A DNA stretch of 7,936 nt from Acidimicrobiaceae bacterium (GCA_003164275.1 PLSY01000377.1:1-7936); one strand, 5' to 3'. Numbered from the stretch's first letter, positions 1-7,110 are shown. The notes: a model not told the origin generated them from the letters alone. Translations and numbers: made by a program.

Positions 1-35
1 TGGTTCATACGTGTATTAAGCGATCTGGGGCATCA

Positions 36-269
36 TCAGGATTGGCCCCTTGCCACGAGGTACAGCGGGAAGGCCAGGATCCAAAGCACAAGGCAAGCAA
101 CGAGCCACACCGTGGGGCTCTCCAAGCGGACCGGGCCAAGCGTGACAGTTACGGGTTCGCCACGTGTGAGACGAGAACCTGAATCCCCGTACACCCAAAC
201 GTCTGTTGCGAGAACGACGAGCAACAAGAGGATGGGTACCAAGGCGTTCAGCGTCATTGCTGAGACCAT
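36..269 (-). CDS. Small two-helix membrane protein, function unknown
   Basis: Encodes 77 residues. The start at 269 is preceded by GAGGAGGG about five bases upstream, a strong Shine-Dalgarno, so upstream in-frame codons (up to 434) are not needed. Two hydrophobic segments are visible: residues about 5-27 (NALVPILLLLVVLATDVWVY) and about 52-72 (TVWLVACLVLWILAFPLYLV). They are joined by a polar loop of about 25 residues with GDSGSRLTRGEP. The protein ends a few residues after the second helix (ARGQS), so both termini are probably on the same side of the membrane. It resembles small actinobacterial membrane proteins of unknown role; I do not recognise a named family. It is divergent from the reductase-like gene at 411, with about 140 bp between them. 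An internal start at 257 (MTLNAL) is possible but has a worse ribosome site. Confidence 0.7.
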   Translation of the reverse strand: MVSAMTLNALVPILLLLVVLATDVWVYGDSGSRLTRGEPVTVTLGPVRLESPTVWLVACLVLWILAFPLYLVARGQS

Positions 270-410
270 TGCGACCCTCCTCGGTGGGTGTGGCCTGGAC
301 TCGCCCCAATAGACCGTAGACGACTCGGATACCCGTTGGTCACCGACCCGACGAGTTGATGTGCCTCTTCGGTTGCGAAAGGAACAGATAGCGAACATGA
401 TGCGGAGTCG

Positions 411-996
411 ATGGGATTGGTGACGACGGCACACTCAATGTCGCTCGACGGGTTCATTGCCGATGTCGACTACCGAGGCGATCGACTACAGACGTGGCTC
501 CAGGCCGGCGACACGCCGAGCCGCTTGAATCCTGCCTTCACGATGGCACCGGAAAGCGCCACCTTCTTCGACGAGGGCGTTGGCCGATGCGGAGCCGTCA
601 TCTCTGGGAGGCGCACCTACGACGCGTCCAATGCCTGGGGTGGAAACGGCCCGATGGGCCCCATTGCCCCTCTTCGTGGTGACACATTCGCCACCCGATC
701 GGGTCCCCGACGGTCCACTGTCCTACACCTTTGTCACGGACGGAATCGAGAGTGCGGTCGAGCAGGCTCGAGAGGCCGCGGTGGGGCGGGACGTCGTCCT
801 GATGGGGGCGAGCATGGTGCAGCAATGCCTCCGAGCCGGCCTCCTCGACGAGATCATCATCAACTTGGTCCCCGTCCTGCTCGGCGATGGAGTGAGACTC
901 TTTGAAGCTGGCGATTCCGGCGACTACGAATTGGTCATCGACAGTGACATCGCAGCGCCTGGAGTGACGCACCTCACCTACCGAGTGGTCAGATAG
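411..996 (+). pseudogene. Dihydrofolate reductase-fold (RibD C-terminal-like) protein, +1 frameshift
   Basis: Two overlapping reading frames together make one protein of the DHFR/RibD C-terminal superfamily, NADPH-binding reductase-like proteins of about 190 residues, often of unknown substrate. The first frame (from 411) gives TAHSMSLDGFIAD, the family's N-terminal strand and SxDGxIA motif, then ISGRRTYDASNAWGGNGP, the typical GRxTY...GWGG segment. The sequence then continues in the next frame with PLFVVTHSPP, VVLMGASMVQQCLRAGLLDE and IINLVPVLLGDGVRLFE, all family signatures, ending at 996. The switch lies at the C run 659-662 (GGGCCCCATTG). Removing one C gives a continuous 194-residue protein of normal family length. 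The start at 411 has only a weak GCGGAG upstream but fits the usual N-terminus (M..V..HSMSLDG). As written, the first frame would stop at 905 with a nonsense tail. It may be a true pseudogene or a sequence error. Confidence 0.85.
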
Positions 997-1120
997 ATGC
1001 TGATCCTCTGCCCCACTCATGCCGGATTGCCACACCTAATGGCGTTTGGGGACACGACCACTCTGGGCGAGCCGAGCGGCGTTGACCACGTGGACGCGGG
1101 TTTACGACGCTGGTGACGGC

Positions 1121-1426
1121 TCACTTGCGCACAAGTGCTAACGCAAGCCTGGGAACGACGAAGGATGCGAGAAAGATCGGTAAGAACCTCTTTCCGGTGC
1201 ATCGGAATTCGATGAGTTCGCCCTCGGCAGCGTCGAAGGTCTTGGTGCTGCTCGACTTGCGGCCATCGCGGACCTGCAGGGTGTGACGCCCAGGCTCGAC
1301 CGGCATCTCTATTGTGTCGTTCATTTCGACGCACCCGACCTGCTTGCCGTCGAGGACGGCATCGTAGGTGCCTCGACGGACTTCCGCTCCGATCGCCTTA
1401 TGCGTCAACTTGAGGGTTGCCGACAT
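1121..1426 (-). CDS. Small beta-rich protein with C-terminal hydrophobic segment, function unknown
   Basis: Encodes 101 residues. The start at 1426 follows AGGAG at about eight bases, a good ribosome site. The first 75 residues look like a small beta-sandwich of PEGA or carboxypeptidase-regulatory type: TYDAVLDGKQVGCVEMNDT, then EMPVEPGRHTLQVRDGRKSS, where PxxPGRHTLQV is the typical turn and strand in which a bulky residue is displayed after a proline-glycine pair. Next comes FDAAEGELIEFRCTGK and a hydrophobic tail (FLPIFLASFVVPRLALALV) that may anchor it in the membrane or close the fold, ending in RK. No catalytic motif is visible. It is convergent with the reductase-like gene ending at 996 and divergent from the methyltransferase starting at 1604. 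The fold assignment is inferred from pattern only. Confidence 0.65.
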   Translation of the reverse strand: MSATLKLTHKAIGAEVRRGTYDAVLDGKQVGCVEMNDTIEMPVEPGRHTLQVRDGRKSSSTKTFDAAEGELIEFRCTGKRFLPIFLASFVVPRLALALVRK

Positions 1427-1603
1427 CGTCAGGCTCCTGTCTGTGTCAGCCGATCTGAATCGACCTGATCCCAGTATGGCTTGCCCCAGGGCGGCCTGCC
1501 CTCAATGTGCCGGACTGCCTCACCGACCCGGCGACCTGGGACACCCCGTCCGATCGAGAGACACCTTGCAGGCCTCCTTGCCGATCGCCCGACGTAGGCT
1601 GCG

Positions 1604-2264
1604 ATGGCGATGCCACTGGATGCCCTTGCTGCACAGCGTGTGTACGACCGCATTGGTCGTCTTCAGGACAGCCAACACGTTTACGAAGACATCGCAACTG
1701 ATCGCCTCACGCAAGGACCCGACTTCGGAGGATGCACCTCGCTCTTTGAGCTTGGCTGCGGGACTGGGCGCTATGCAGCGCAGCTTCTCGAATCCACACT
1801 TCCGCCAACTACGTCGTATCTGGGGGTGGAAGTCAGCTCAAAGATGGTGGCTCTCTCCCGCGACCGCCTGGCCCCATCGCGCACGAGTTGTGCTCCTTGA
1901 TCCGCCGGCACTCGAACTTCCCGGTGACACCGGCACCTTCGACCGATTTGTGGCTGCCTACGTGTTCGATCTGCTCTCGCCACAAGCTGGAGAGGCCCTT
2001 CTTGGCGAAGCTGCCCGTCTGCTGGTTCCCGGCGGTCTGTTGGGGGTGGTCTCACTCACAAAGGGCACGACCATTTCAAGCAGGATTGTTTCGTCAGGCT
2101 GGGAAGCCATCGCAAAGCGTTGGCCGAGCCTCCTAGGAGGCTGTCAGCCCATCGAGTTGCGAGACCTGATCTCGGGGCCAGAGTGGGCGATAGAGCACTG
2201 TGATGTCGCGGTGAAGTTCGGCGTGCCGTCAGAAGTCGTCATTGCACGTCTCGTTGGCGGGTAG
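1604..2264 (+). pseudogene. Class I SAM-dependent methyltransferase, +1 frameshift
   Basis: Two frames join into one Rossmann-fold methyltransferase that would transfer a methyl group from S-adenosylmethionine to an unknown substrate. Frame one (from 1604) has AAQRVYDRIGRLQDSQHVYE, then motif I FELGCGTGRYAAQLL (the glycine-rich SAM loop), then YLGVEVSSKMVALSRDRLA, where the acidic residue in GVEVS is the expected ribose-binding position. The second frame continues HRARVVLLD, then RFVAAYVFDLLSPQA (motif IV-like) and AARLLVPGGLLGVVSL (motif VI), ending in the usual beta strand VPSEVVIARLVGG. The switch is at the C run 1872-1875 (GGCCCCATCG). One C fewer gives 219 continuous residues, a normal size. 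As written, the first frame stops at 1900, after motif I but before the rest of the fold. The 1604 start has only a weak TAGG upstream; 1610 is also possible. It may be a real pseudogene or a sequence error. Confidence 0.85.
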
Positions 2265-2601
2265 TCGCCACCATGCAAACGCGCCCAAACGGAGCTCCCC
2301 GTCTTCCGCTGTGAGCGTGAGCAGGGTTCTGACCGTGGCATAAGTGCCGTTCCGGGCGCAGGAAACTTTCGCGAGCAGCAAGGATGCCGGATGGACTTCC
2401 CCGGCGCACATAACGTTCGCCGGAGACCGCAGGGACTGGGAGTGGCGAGGGACGTCAGCTCACCCCGAATCGGCGATCTGTGGGTCGGCAAGAGATCCTG
2501 GCGGGCAGCTGGTGGGCGATCCTTCATCGGGTACGGCAGTGGAAGGGTGGACGTGAACCCGAGCTCAGCCCGTCCCGAGTAGGAGACCCTTCCGAAGGCG
2601 T
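2265..2601. other. Stretch without a convincing gene before the SEC-C gene
   Basis: Between the methyltransferase stop and the likely promoter of the SEC-C gene I see no gene with a recognisable product. A short minus-strand frame (2229-2411) has some protein-like composition but overlaps the methyltransferase end and has no recognisable motif. A stem CCGGCG/CGCCGG (2401-2406 with 2418-2423, 11-base loop) is the clearest structure. The in-frame codons of the SEC-C frame upstream of 2615, back to an ATG at 2480, read as low-quality sequence and are probably untranslated. Confidence 0.5.
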
Positions 2602-2617
2602 TATCTTTTCTCGTGTG
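2602..2617 (+). promoter_or_regulatory. Possible -10 element and leaderless GTG start
   Basis: TATCTT at 2602-2607 fits the actinobacterial TANNNT -10 pattern, and the GTG start at 2615 lies seven bases after its last base. Transcription would then begin at or within two bases of the start codon, giving a leaderless mRNA. This agrees with the lack of a ribosome site at a usable distance (AGGAG at 2581 is too far away). No clear -35 is seen. Confidence 0.4.
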
Positions 2618-5119
2618 ACCGAAGACGCCCTTGACGAGATGGTCCTTGCGTCTGCTTTCGCCGAGCTGGCTGCCGGGCCACTGACGCTGAACGACCTGAC
2701 CCTCCGCCTGAGGCGCGGTGGTGCTCTGGCGCACTACGACGGATTGGGTGATGACGCGCTCGCAGAGTTGGTGGATGAGATCCTCCTCGAAACGGACGAC
2801 ACCTGGATGAGCGAGGACGGGATCGTGGCGCTCACCACGACGATGTTCAACGGGGCGGTGTTGAGTCACCGGATCACCGAATCCGAGATCGAACGAGGGG
2901 TGCTTGACACCACTCCGGATCTGGGTGCAATCGACTTCGACTCAGCCGGTGGTCTGGAGCTGTCCACTGGAGGCACCTTGAAATGTTGCTTCCCGTTCGA
3001 CGGTGAGCCAGAACTCGACGAGAACGGCTCCTTCGTCGGCCCAGCCAACTGGCTCTCTTCCGTACGTGCAGGCGACATCGTCTGCATCCGACGACAGTGG
3101 CGAACTCTGTCGGTGGAGGTGACTCCTGACCCCGGTCCAGGCGAGGCAGAGGAAGCTGCCCTACGCGCCGCTTTCGACGTTCGGAACTCCGCAGACGTGG
3201 GTGTCGAAGCCGAAGAACTCGTGATGGACGCCCTCTGTCATGATCCGACGCTGTTCCGCTCGCCTGTCGCCCCGATCGCAGAGTTGCTCGACCGGGCGGG
3301 ACTCGAACAGCGAGGCGGGTGGTTCGGATTACGGGGTGTGGATTGGGAACCACCAGGTGTTCGCCACCGGGAGCGCCTCCAGGCAGCGTTGCGAGATTCA
3401 TGGGGATTCGATCCGTGCTGCGAGGCGGCCTTCGAGATAGTCCAGGCTGCCTGGGGGGATCACGTGCTGCATCGTGGGACACCGAGCCTGTCGGACCAGC
3501 GCCCGGTGGCCCGTGCGCTTGGCCATGGCTCGGTGGCACCGGCGTTTGCCGAATACGTTCTCGGGAACCATGACTACGGGAGCGATCCACTCGAATCGTT
3601 CGTCACGGGGCTGTCGGACCTCCCCGGATCGCTCGCTGCACCAGGCCTGTACCTGCGGGCACTCAATGCAGAGCGAGAGGGGAATTCCCTTCTTGCTGAG
3701 GCAGATCTGGAATCAGCGGTACTGGCTGATCCCGAATTCGGCCCGTCTCTCGCCGAGCTTGCCTGCTACGCAGCTGATCGCGGCGACGCCCGGCGGGCAG
3801 TGTCGCTCCTTCGGCGTTCCGGCGCCTCCAATGGCGATCGGGAACTTGTCCGACTGGAATCGCGCCTGGGCACCTCAGCTGTCAAACAAGGGCGCAACGA
3901 TCCGTGCTCATGCGGTTCGGGGCGGAAATTCAAGACCTGCTGCCTCAACAATCCGGCATTTCCCATCGAAACGCGTGCGGGATGGCTTTACGAGAAGGTC
4001 GTCGCTTTCACTGTCAGACCTGCTCGCCGGGAGATCATCGATGACCTGTTGGACATCGCCGGAGAGCACGCGCTCCCCGCAGCGTTAGAACAACTCTTCC
4101 CGGTTCTGGTCGATATCGCCGCGTTCGAAGCCGGAGCGATCTCGGACTTCGTCGAAGAGCGTGGCGAACTGCTCCCGCCCGACGAGCTTGCCTTGGCGCG
4201 GTCGTGGATTGCCTCGCGCCTGGCTCTCTGGGAGGTGGTCGACGTCGATCCCGGTTCCACGGTCACCGTTCGCGACACGCTGACCGGTGACAACGTGGTC
4301 GTCACCGAGCGCATGGCGTCCCTGAACATTCGACGGGGCGAGTACCTGCTGGCACGGGTGATGCCGGCGGGCTCCCAACACAAAGTCTTCGGCTCGCCCC
4401 TGGAGATGGACCTGCGCCGTCGCGACTCGCTGATTCAGCTTTTCGATAGCGACCCGGACCCGACGGACCTCGCCTCGTGGCTGGGGATGGCTTTTGGGCC
4501 ACCCGTGCTCGTCAACCGCGAAGGGGAGGACACCCTGATGTGCCGCGCCGTCCTTCGACCGAAATCAACGCCCTGGGACGAACTGGCGAATTCACTTGAT
4601 GAGATCTTCGGCGAGGACGACGACGGACGGTGGACCGATGTATTCGATCTGGACGGCGAACTGATCGTCCGGTGCTTCCTTCGTCGCGACGGAGACGACC
4701 TTGTCGTCGAAACGAACTCCGTTCCACGCTTCGATCGCCTGCTGAGCACCTTGCGCGAGAAGATCTCTGATGACCTTGAAGTCATCCAGGAGGAACGACT
4801 CACGTTGTCCGAGGCGCGTGCTCGACAATCGGAGACGGGCAGCCCGGTATCCTTCCCGATGGAAGCGGAAGGAATGCCAGCCGAAGCCGTGTCGGCCCTC
4901 CAAGACCTCGTCCAGCAGAAGGAAACGGCCTGGCTCGATGACCACATCCCTGCTCTCGGTGGGATTACCCCACGCGAGGCTGCTGACGACCCCACGCGCC
5001 GTCCAGACCTCGTCGCGCTCCTGAATGATTTCGACGGCTATGGGGACGGTCCGCCAGGGACGCTGACGTTCGACGTGTCACGGCTTCGGCAACAACTCGG
5101 CATCTCTCCGGAGTCGTAG
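2615..5119 (+). CDS. Large SEC-C zinc-motif protein with TPR-like and MbcA/ParS-like regions
   Basis: Encodes 834 residues from the GTG at 2615. The N-terminus (residues 8-75, ASAFAELAAGPLTLNDLTLR onward, then SEDGIVALT) looks like a helical, winged-helix-like region, followed by a beta-rich part (to about 170). Helices around 345-405 (LYLRALNAEREGNSLLAEAD, LAELACYAADRGDARRAVSL) resemble TPR units. A SEC-C motif at about 428-444 (NDPCSCGSGRKFKTCCL) has the C-x-C-(8)-C-C arrangement that binds zinc; SecA uses the same motif at its C-terminus. The end (about 754-805) carries WLDDHIPALGGITPREAADD, like the toxin-binding domain of MbcA/ParS/Xre antitoxins (DUF2384 type) and also found in other SEC-C proteins. 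No catalytic motif is visible, so no function is assigned. The gene stands alone: 350 bp follow the upstream gene, and downstream lies the attachment-site region. A longer start at 2480 is unlikely. Confidence 0.85.
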   Translation: MTEDALDEMVLASAFAELAAGPLTLNDLTLRLRRGGALAHYDGLGDDALAELVDEILLETDDTWMSEDGIVALTTTMFNGAVLSHRITESEIERGVLDTTPDLGAIDFDSAGGLELSTGGTLKCCFPFDGEPELDENGSFVGPANWLSSVRAGDIVCIRRQWRTLSVEVTPDPGPGEAEEAALRAAFDVRNSADVGVEAEELVMDALCHDPTLFRSPVAPIAELLDRAGLEQRGGWFGLRGVDWEPPGVRHRERLQAALRDSWGFDPCCEAAFEIVQAAWGDHVLHRGTPSLSDQRPVARALGHGSVAPAFAEYVLGNHDYGSDPLESFVTGLSDLPGSLAAPGLYLRALNAEREGNSLLAEADLESAVLADPEFGPSLAELACYAADRGDARRAVSLLRRSGASNGDRELVRLESRLGTSAVKQGRNDPCSCGSGRKFKTCCLNNPAFPIETRAGWLYEKVVAFTVRPARREIIDDLLDIAGEHALPAALEQLFPVLVDIAAFEAGAISDFVEERGELLPPDELALARSWIASRLALWEVVDVDPGSTVTVRDTLTGDNVVVTERMASLNIRRGEYLLARVMPAGSQHKVFGSPLEMDLRRRDSLIQLFDSDPDPTDLASWLGMAFGPPVLVNREGEDTLMCRAVLRPKSTPWDELANSLDEIFGEDDDGRWTDVFDLDGELIVRCFLRRDGDDLVVETNSVPRFDRLLSTLREKISDDLEVIQEERLTLSEARARQSETGSPVSFPMEAEGMPAEAVSALQDLVQQKETAWLDDHIPALGGITPREAADDPTRRPDLVALLNDFDGYGDGPPGTLTFDVSRLRQQLGISPES

Positions 5120-5221
5120 GCGTCAGAACGGTGTGGTGCCACGGAAAGTTGCCGCACTGGAGCTCCGTGGGTCGATCGCCTACAGGGACGACAAGTCGAC
5201 CGCGCTCATGGAGGTGACGTG

Positions 5222-5236
5222 TTGCACGTCGTGCAA
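5222..5236. repeat. 15-bp perfect palindrome, operator-like
   Basis: TTGCACG-T-CGTGCAA is a perfect dyad with a one-base centre, about 100 bp after the SEC-C stop and 135 bp before the tRNA fragment. Nearby are short direct repeats: TGTAGCCA at 5248 and 5260, and GCTGAACT at 5272 and 5292. The size and symmetry fit a dimeric regulator or recombination-protein site, but no gene starts immediately downstream, so the role is open. Confidence 0.4.
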
Positions 5237-5370
5237 GGGGTCAATCGTGTAGCCAGGACTGTAGCCACGCCGCTGAACTAACTCGACCGGCGCTGAACTG
5301 CAATGGACACGGAGTCCCAGGTCAGCGGCCATTGATGGTCGCTGATGGACCGTTCTGAACCCCTCTGGGG

Positions 5371-5418
5371 TGCATGACACGCAAGGGGTCGTGGGTTCAA
5401 GTCCCGCACGGCCCACCA
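5371..5418 (+). other. 3' half of tRNA-Val(GAC), probable att core
   Basis: From 5371 the sequence follows the 3' half of a tRNA. It has the inner anticodon stem TGC, the loop ATGACAC (U33, anticodon GAC, A37), the stem GCAAG, a five-base variable loop GGGTC, the T-arm GTGGG-TTCAAGT-CCCGC (5391-5407), an acceptor 3' strand ACGGCCC (5408-5414), discriminator A and an encoded CCA (5416-5418). The 5' half is not a tRNA: no D-arm (TAGCTC...GGTAGAGC) is present, and the outer anticodon stem (GG against AG) does not pair. GGACCGT at 5347-5353 would pair with six of seven acceptor bases but sits about four bases too close. Tyrosine integrases commonly use exactly this portion, anticodon loop to CCA, as attachment core, and an integrase starts 112 bp downstream. 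Antisense translation gives the LEPTTPC / RDLNPRPL-type strings typical of spurious tRNA-antisense proteins. Confidence 0.75.
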
Positions 5419-5424
5419 GTAAAC

Positions 5425-5457
5425 GTCCAGGTCAGGACAGGAAATCCTGAACTGGAC
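5425..5457 (+). terminator. Strong stem-loop after the tRNA fragment
   Basis: Arms of 13 bases (5425-5437 and 5445-5457, GTCCAG.TCAGGA with TCCTGA.CTGGAC) pair with a single mismatch around a seven-base loop (CAGGAAA). It begins seven bases after CCA, where a tRNA terminator would be, but no T-tract follows. It could be a U-less terminator carried with the tRNA 3' flank, or an arm-type site of the attachment region. Confidence 0.5.
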
Positions 5458-5486
5458 GGATTCCCTACGCGTCACAATGGGCTGAT

Positions 5487-5504
5487 GGTCACATTTTGGT
5501 CACA
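5487..5504. repeat. Tandem GGTCACA repeats, possible integrase arm sites
   Basis: GGTCACA occurs at 5487-5493 and 5498-5504, eleven bases apart, each followed by a T-rich run (TTTT, cgaTTTT). They lie between the att core and the integrase start, where arm-type integrase sites or autoregulatory sites are usual. Just downstream TACTTT (5514-5519) fits a TANNNT -10, eleven bases before the GTG at 5531. The function is inferred from position only. Confidence 0.4.
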
Positions 5505-5530
5505 CGATTTTGCTACTTTGGTCCGCCGAG

Positions 5531-6685
5531 GTGACCAAGGAGCGTTCGTGCAGGGTCGTGTGTTATCGCCGGGGAACGGGCTGGGCCTTCAAGGTCGACC
5601 TGCCTCGCGACCCGGCCACCGGACACCGCCGGCAACGGCAGAAGGGCGGGTTCGCCACCCGCAAGGCGGCCGAGGAGGGCCTCACCGATCTGCTCGGTGA
5701 GATCCGCGCGGATGTCGTCGCCGGGACCGGCACCACCAAGCTCGAGGACTGGCTGACCGAGTGGCTGGCCGCCGTGAGGCCCTCACTGCGGCCCAGCACC
5801 TACTCGCTCTACTCGATCGCAGTCACCAGTTGGATCACGCCGAGGATCGGTGCCCTCAAGCTCGCCGAGGTCACACCTCAAGTCGTCCAGCGGCTCTACG
5901 GCGATCTGGCCGCCTCGGGAGGGCGGAACGGCAGGGGCTTGAGCCCCCGTTCGGTCCGACTCGCCCACCAAATGCTGCAGCAAGCGTTTGCCAAGGCGGT
6001 GCAGTGGAAGCTCACGCCGAACAACCCACTGGCCTCGGGCATCATCCTGCCCCGCATGGAGCCCAAGGAGATGAAGACCCTTAGCGCCGAGGACGCCAAA
6101 GCGTTCCTCGACGCCACCGCCGATGACCGCTTGGGTCCGCTGTGGTGCCTTCTGCTCACGACCGGTCTGTGACGGGGCGAGGCCCTCGGGCTGCGCTGGG
6201 CCGACGTCGACCTGGCTGACGCCCGGCTCGAAGTGCGCCAGACGGTGGTGGCAGTGAAGGGGACTCCGTTGATCTCGGAGCCGAAGACCAAGACGGGCCG
6301 GCGGACGGTCTACCTGTCTGGGAAGACGATCGAGGCTCTGAAGGACCAACGGATCCGCCAGATGGCCGATCAGAAGTTGGTCGGCAGCGCATGGGAGGAC
6401 TCAGGACTCGTCTTCACCACGACGACCGGGGGACTGCTCCACCCGAGAAACGTGCTGCGGGACTTCCAGATCGCACTGGCCAAGGCCAACCTGCCCAAGC
6501 TCCGGCTGCACGACCTCCGCCACACGGTCGCAACCTTGCTCCTTCATGAGGGTGTGGACCCCAAGGTGGTCCAGGAGCTGCTCGGCCACGCCAATGTGGC
6601 CATCACGCTGAATACCTACTCGCATGCCACGCCAGGACTCCATCGTGAGGCCGCCGACATGCTCGAGGGTGTGCTCAAGCTCTGA
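5531..6685 (+). pseudogene. Tyrosine recombinase/integrase, interrupted by in-frame TGA at the first catalytic Arg
   Basis: This reads as one 384-residue integrase if the TGA at 6170-6172 (codon 214) is passed. It would catalyse site-specific integration and excision of the element. The N-terminal part has a three-strand arm-binding-like region (RRGTGWAFKVDLPRD, GGFATRKAAEEGL), then the core-binding SAM-like helices (LEDWLTEWLAAVRPSLRPST). The catalytic domain has LLLTTGL-stop-RGEALGLRWADVDL, a lysine-bearing hairpin (EPKTKTGRRTVYL), HDLRH (His 6509-6511, Arg 6518-6520), LLGHANVAIT and the nucleophile in NTYSHAT (Tyr 6617-6619). In this family the residue right after TGL is the first catalytic arginine, so the stop falls exactly on it. 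CGA to TGA is a single transition. I chose the GTG at 5531; a TTG at 5510 is also open. It ends 11 bases inside the convergent excisionase-like gene. As written it is inactive. Confidence 0.88.
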
Positions 6686-6932
6686 TCGTCACCATCTCCC
6701 GCAAGGCGTCGATCGGCACTCGGAGGAGTCGGTCCCCGATCCTGACGCAGGGGAGCCCTTCGGCCCCGCCGGTCGCCTCGAATCGACGGGCCAGCTCGTA
6801 GGCCGCCGATCTTCCGATCCGGAGGAACTTTGCTGCCTCTGGGACGGTCAACAGCGTGACCTCCGGCGTCCGTGGGTGGGCCGTGGCCAGGTCGTCCCTG
6901 CCTACCAATCGAAGGTGGTCGTGGGTGCTCAT
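6675..6932 (-). CDS. Excisionase-like helix-turn-helix protein (AlpA/MerR type)
   Basis: Encodes 85 residues from the ATG at 6932, with AAGGA five bases upstream. Residues about 25-80 are a classical excisionase or AlpA-like winged HTH (HTH_17 type): LLTVPEAAKFLRIGRSAAYE, a helix-turn-helix with the usual SxxxxYxLARR recognition helix, then GGAEGLPCVRIGDRLLRVPI, the wing, and DALREMV. Proteins like this bend DNA at attachment sites and direct excision, or regulate integrase genes. It is convergent with the integrase and the two 3' ends overlap by 11 bases; in many elements the pair is co-directional, so this layout could limit joint expression. The upstream region holds a hairpin (6960-6982) and periodic boxes (7034-7110), plausible binding sites. 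The first 23 residues are not part of the recognised domain. Confidence 0.85.
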   Translation of the reverse strand: MSTHDHLRLVGRDDLATAHPRTPEVTLLTVPEAAKFLRIGRSAAYELARRFEATGGAEGLPCVRIGDRLLRVPIDALREMVTIRA

Positions 6933-6959
6933 GGTGATCCTTCCCGCTGACGTCCAGTA

Positions 6960-6982
6960 CGCCGCCAGCCCGGCTGACGGCG
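6960..6982. repeat. Hairpin upstream of the excisionase-like gene
   Basis: CGCCGCCAGC (6960-6969) and GCTGACGGCG (6973-6982) pair over ten bases with one mismatch around a CCG loop. It lies 28 bases upstream of the HTH gene start on its strand, where an operator or a leader-RNA hairpin would act. Confidence 0.45.
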
Positions 6983-7033
6983 CTGCATCGGTGCTCGCCT
7001 TGCGCCTCTATTGTCCGGAATCGCGGTCATCCT

Positions 7034-7110
7034 CAATGTCACCCTCGTGCTCGGGTTGATCGACCTCAACGTCACCCTGGCGTGGGTTTCCAACGGAGCA
7101 ACGTCACCCT
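7034..7110. repeat. Three CAAYGTCACCCT boxes at 32-33 bp period
   Basis: CAATGTCACCCT (7034-7045), CAACGTCACCCT (7067-7078) and CAACGTCACCCT (7099-7110) repeat at 33 and 32 bp, close to three helical turns, so a protein would bind them on one DNA face. They lie 100-180 bp upstream of the excisionase-like gene. TGTCCGG at 7012 precedes the array, so it could also be the multi-repeat end of a decayed insertion sequence (IS21-type ends carry such repeats), though no transposase is present in the window. Confidence 0.5.

Noticed and set aside
598..1035. Minus-strand frame of 145 codons over the reductase-like gene
   Set aside because: Shadow of the plus-strand gene, whose family motifs are clear.
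659..1875. Programmed +1 frameshifting at both GGCCCCAT sites
   Set aside because: Possible in principle on CCC codons, but no stimulatory signal is seen, the two families are not known for it, and a base error or mutation is simpler.
2144..2869. Minus-strand frame of 241 codons over the SEC-C gene start, and a shorter one at 2229-2411
   Set aside because: They overlap recognised genes on the plus strand and show no family motif; the shorter one is somewhat protein-like but unsupported.
5343..5418. Complete tRNA-Val gene
   Set aside because: The 3' half is clean but there is no D-arm, the outer anticodon stem does not pair, and the candidate acceptor 5' strand is about four bases out of place with a mismatch.
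5180..5475. Minus-strand frames with LEPTTPC and RDLNPRPL strings
   Set aside because: These are antisense translations of a tRNA T-arm and acceptor, a known source of spurious proteins; they support the tRNA fragment, not a gene.
6170..6172. TGA recoded as an amino acid
   Set aside because: Other genes in the window end with TGA, and no recoding signal or code change is evident; a C to T change or error is simpler.
7034..7110. CRISPR array
   Set aside because: The repeated unit is only 12 bases, with three copies; no repeat of CRISPR length and no cas genes.
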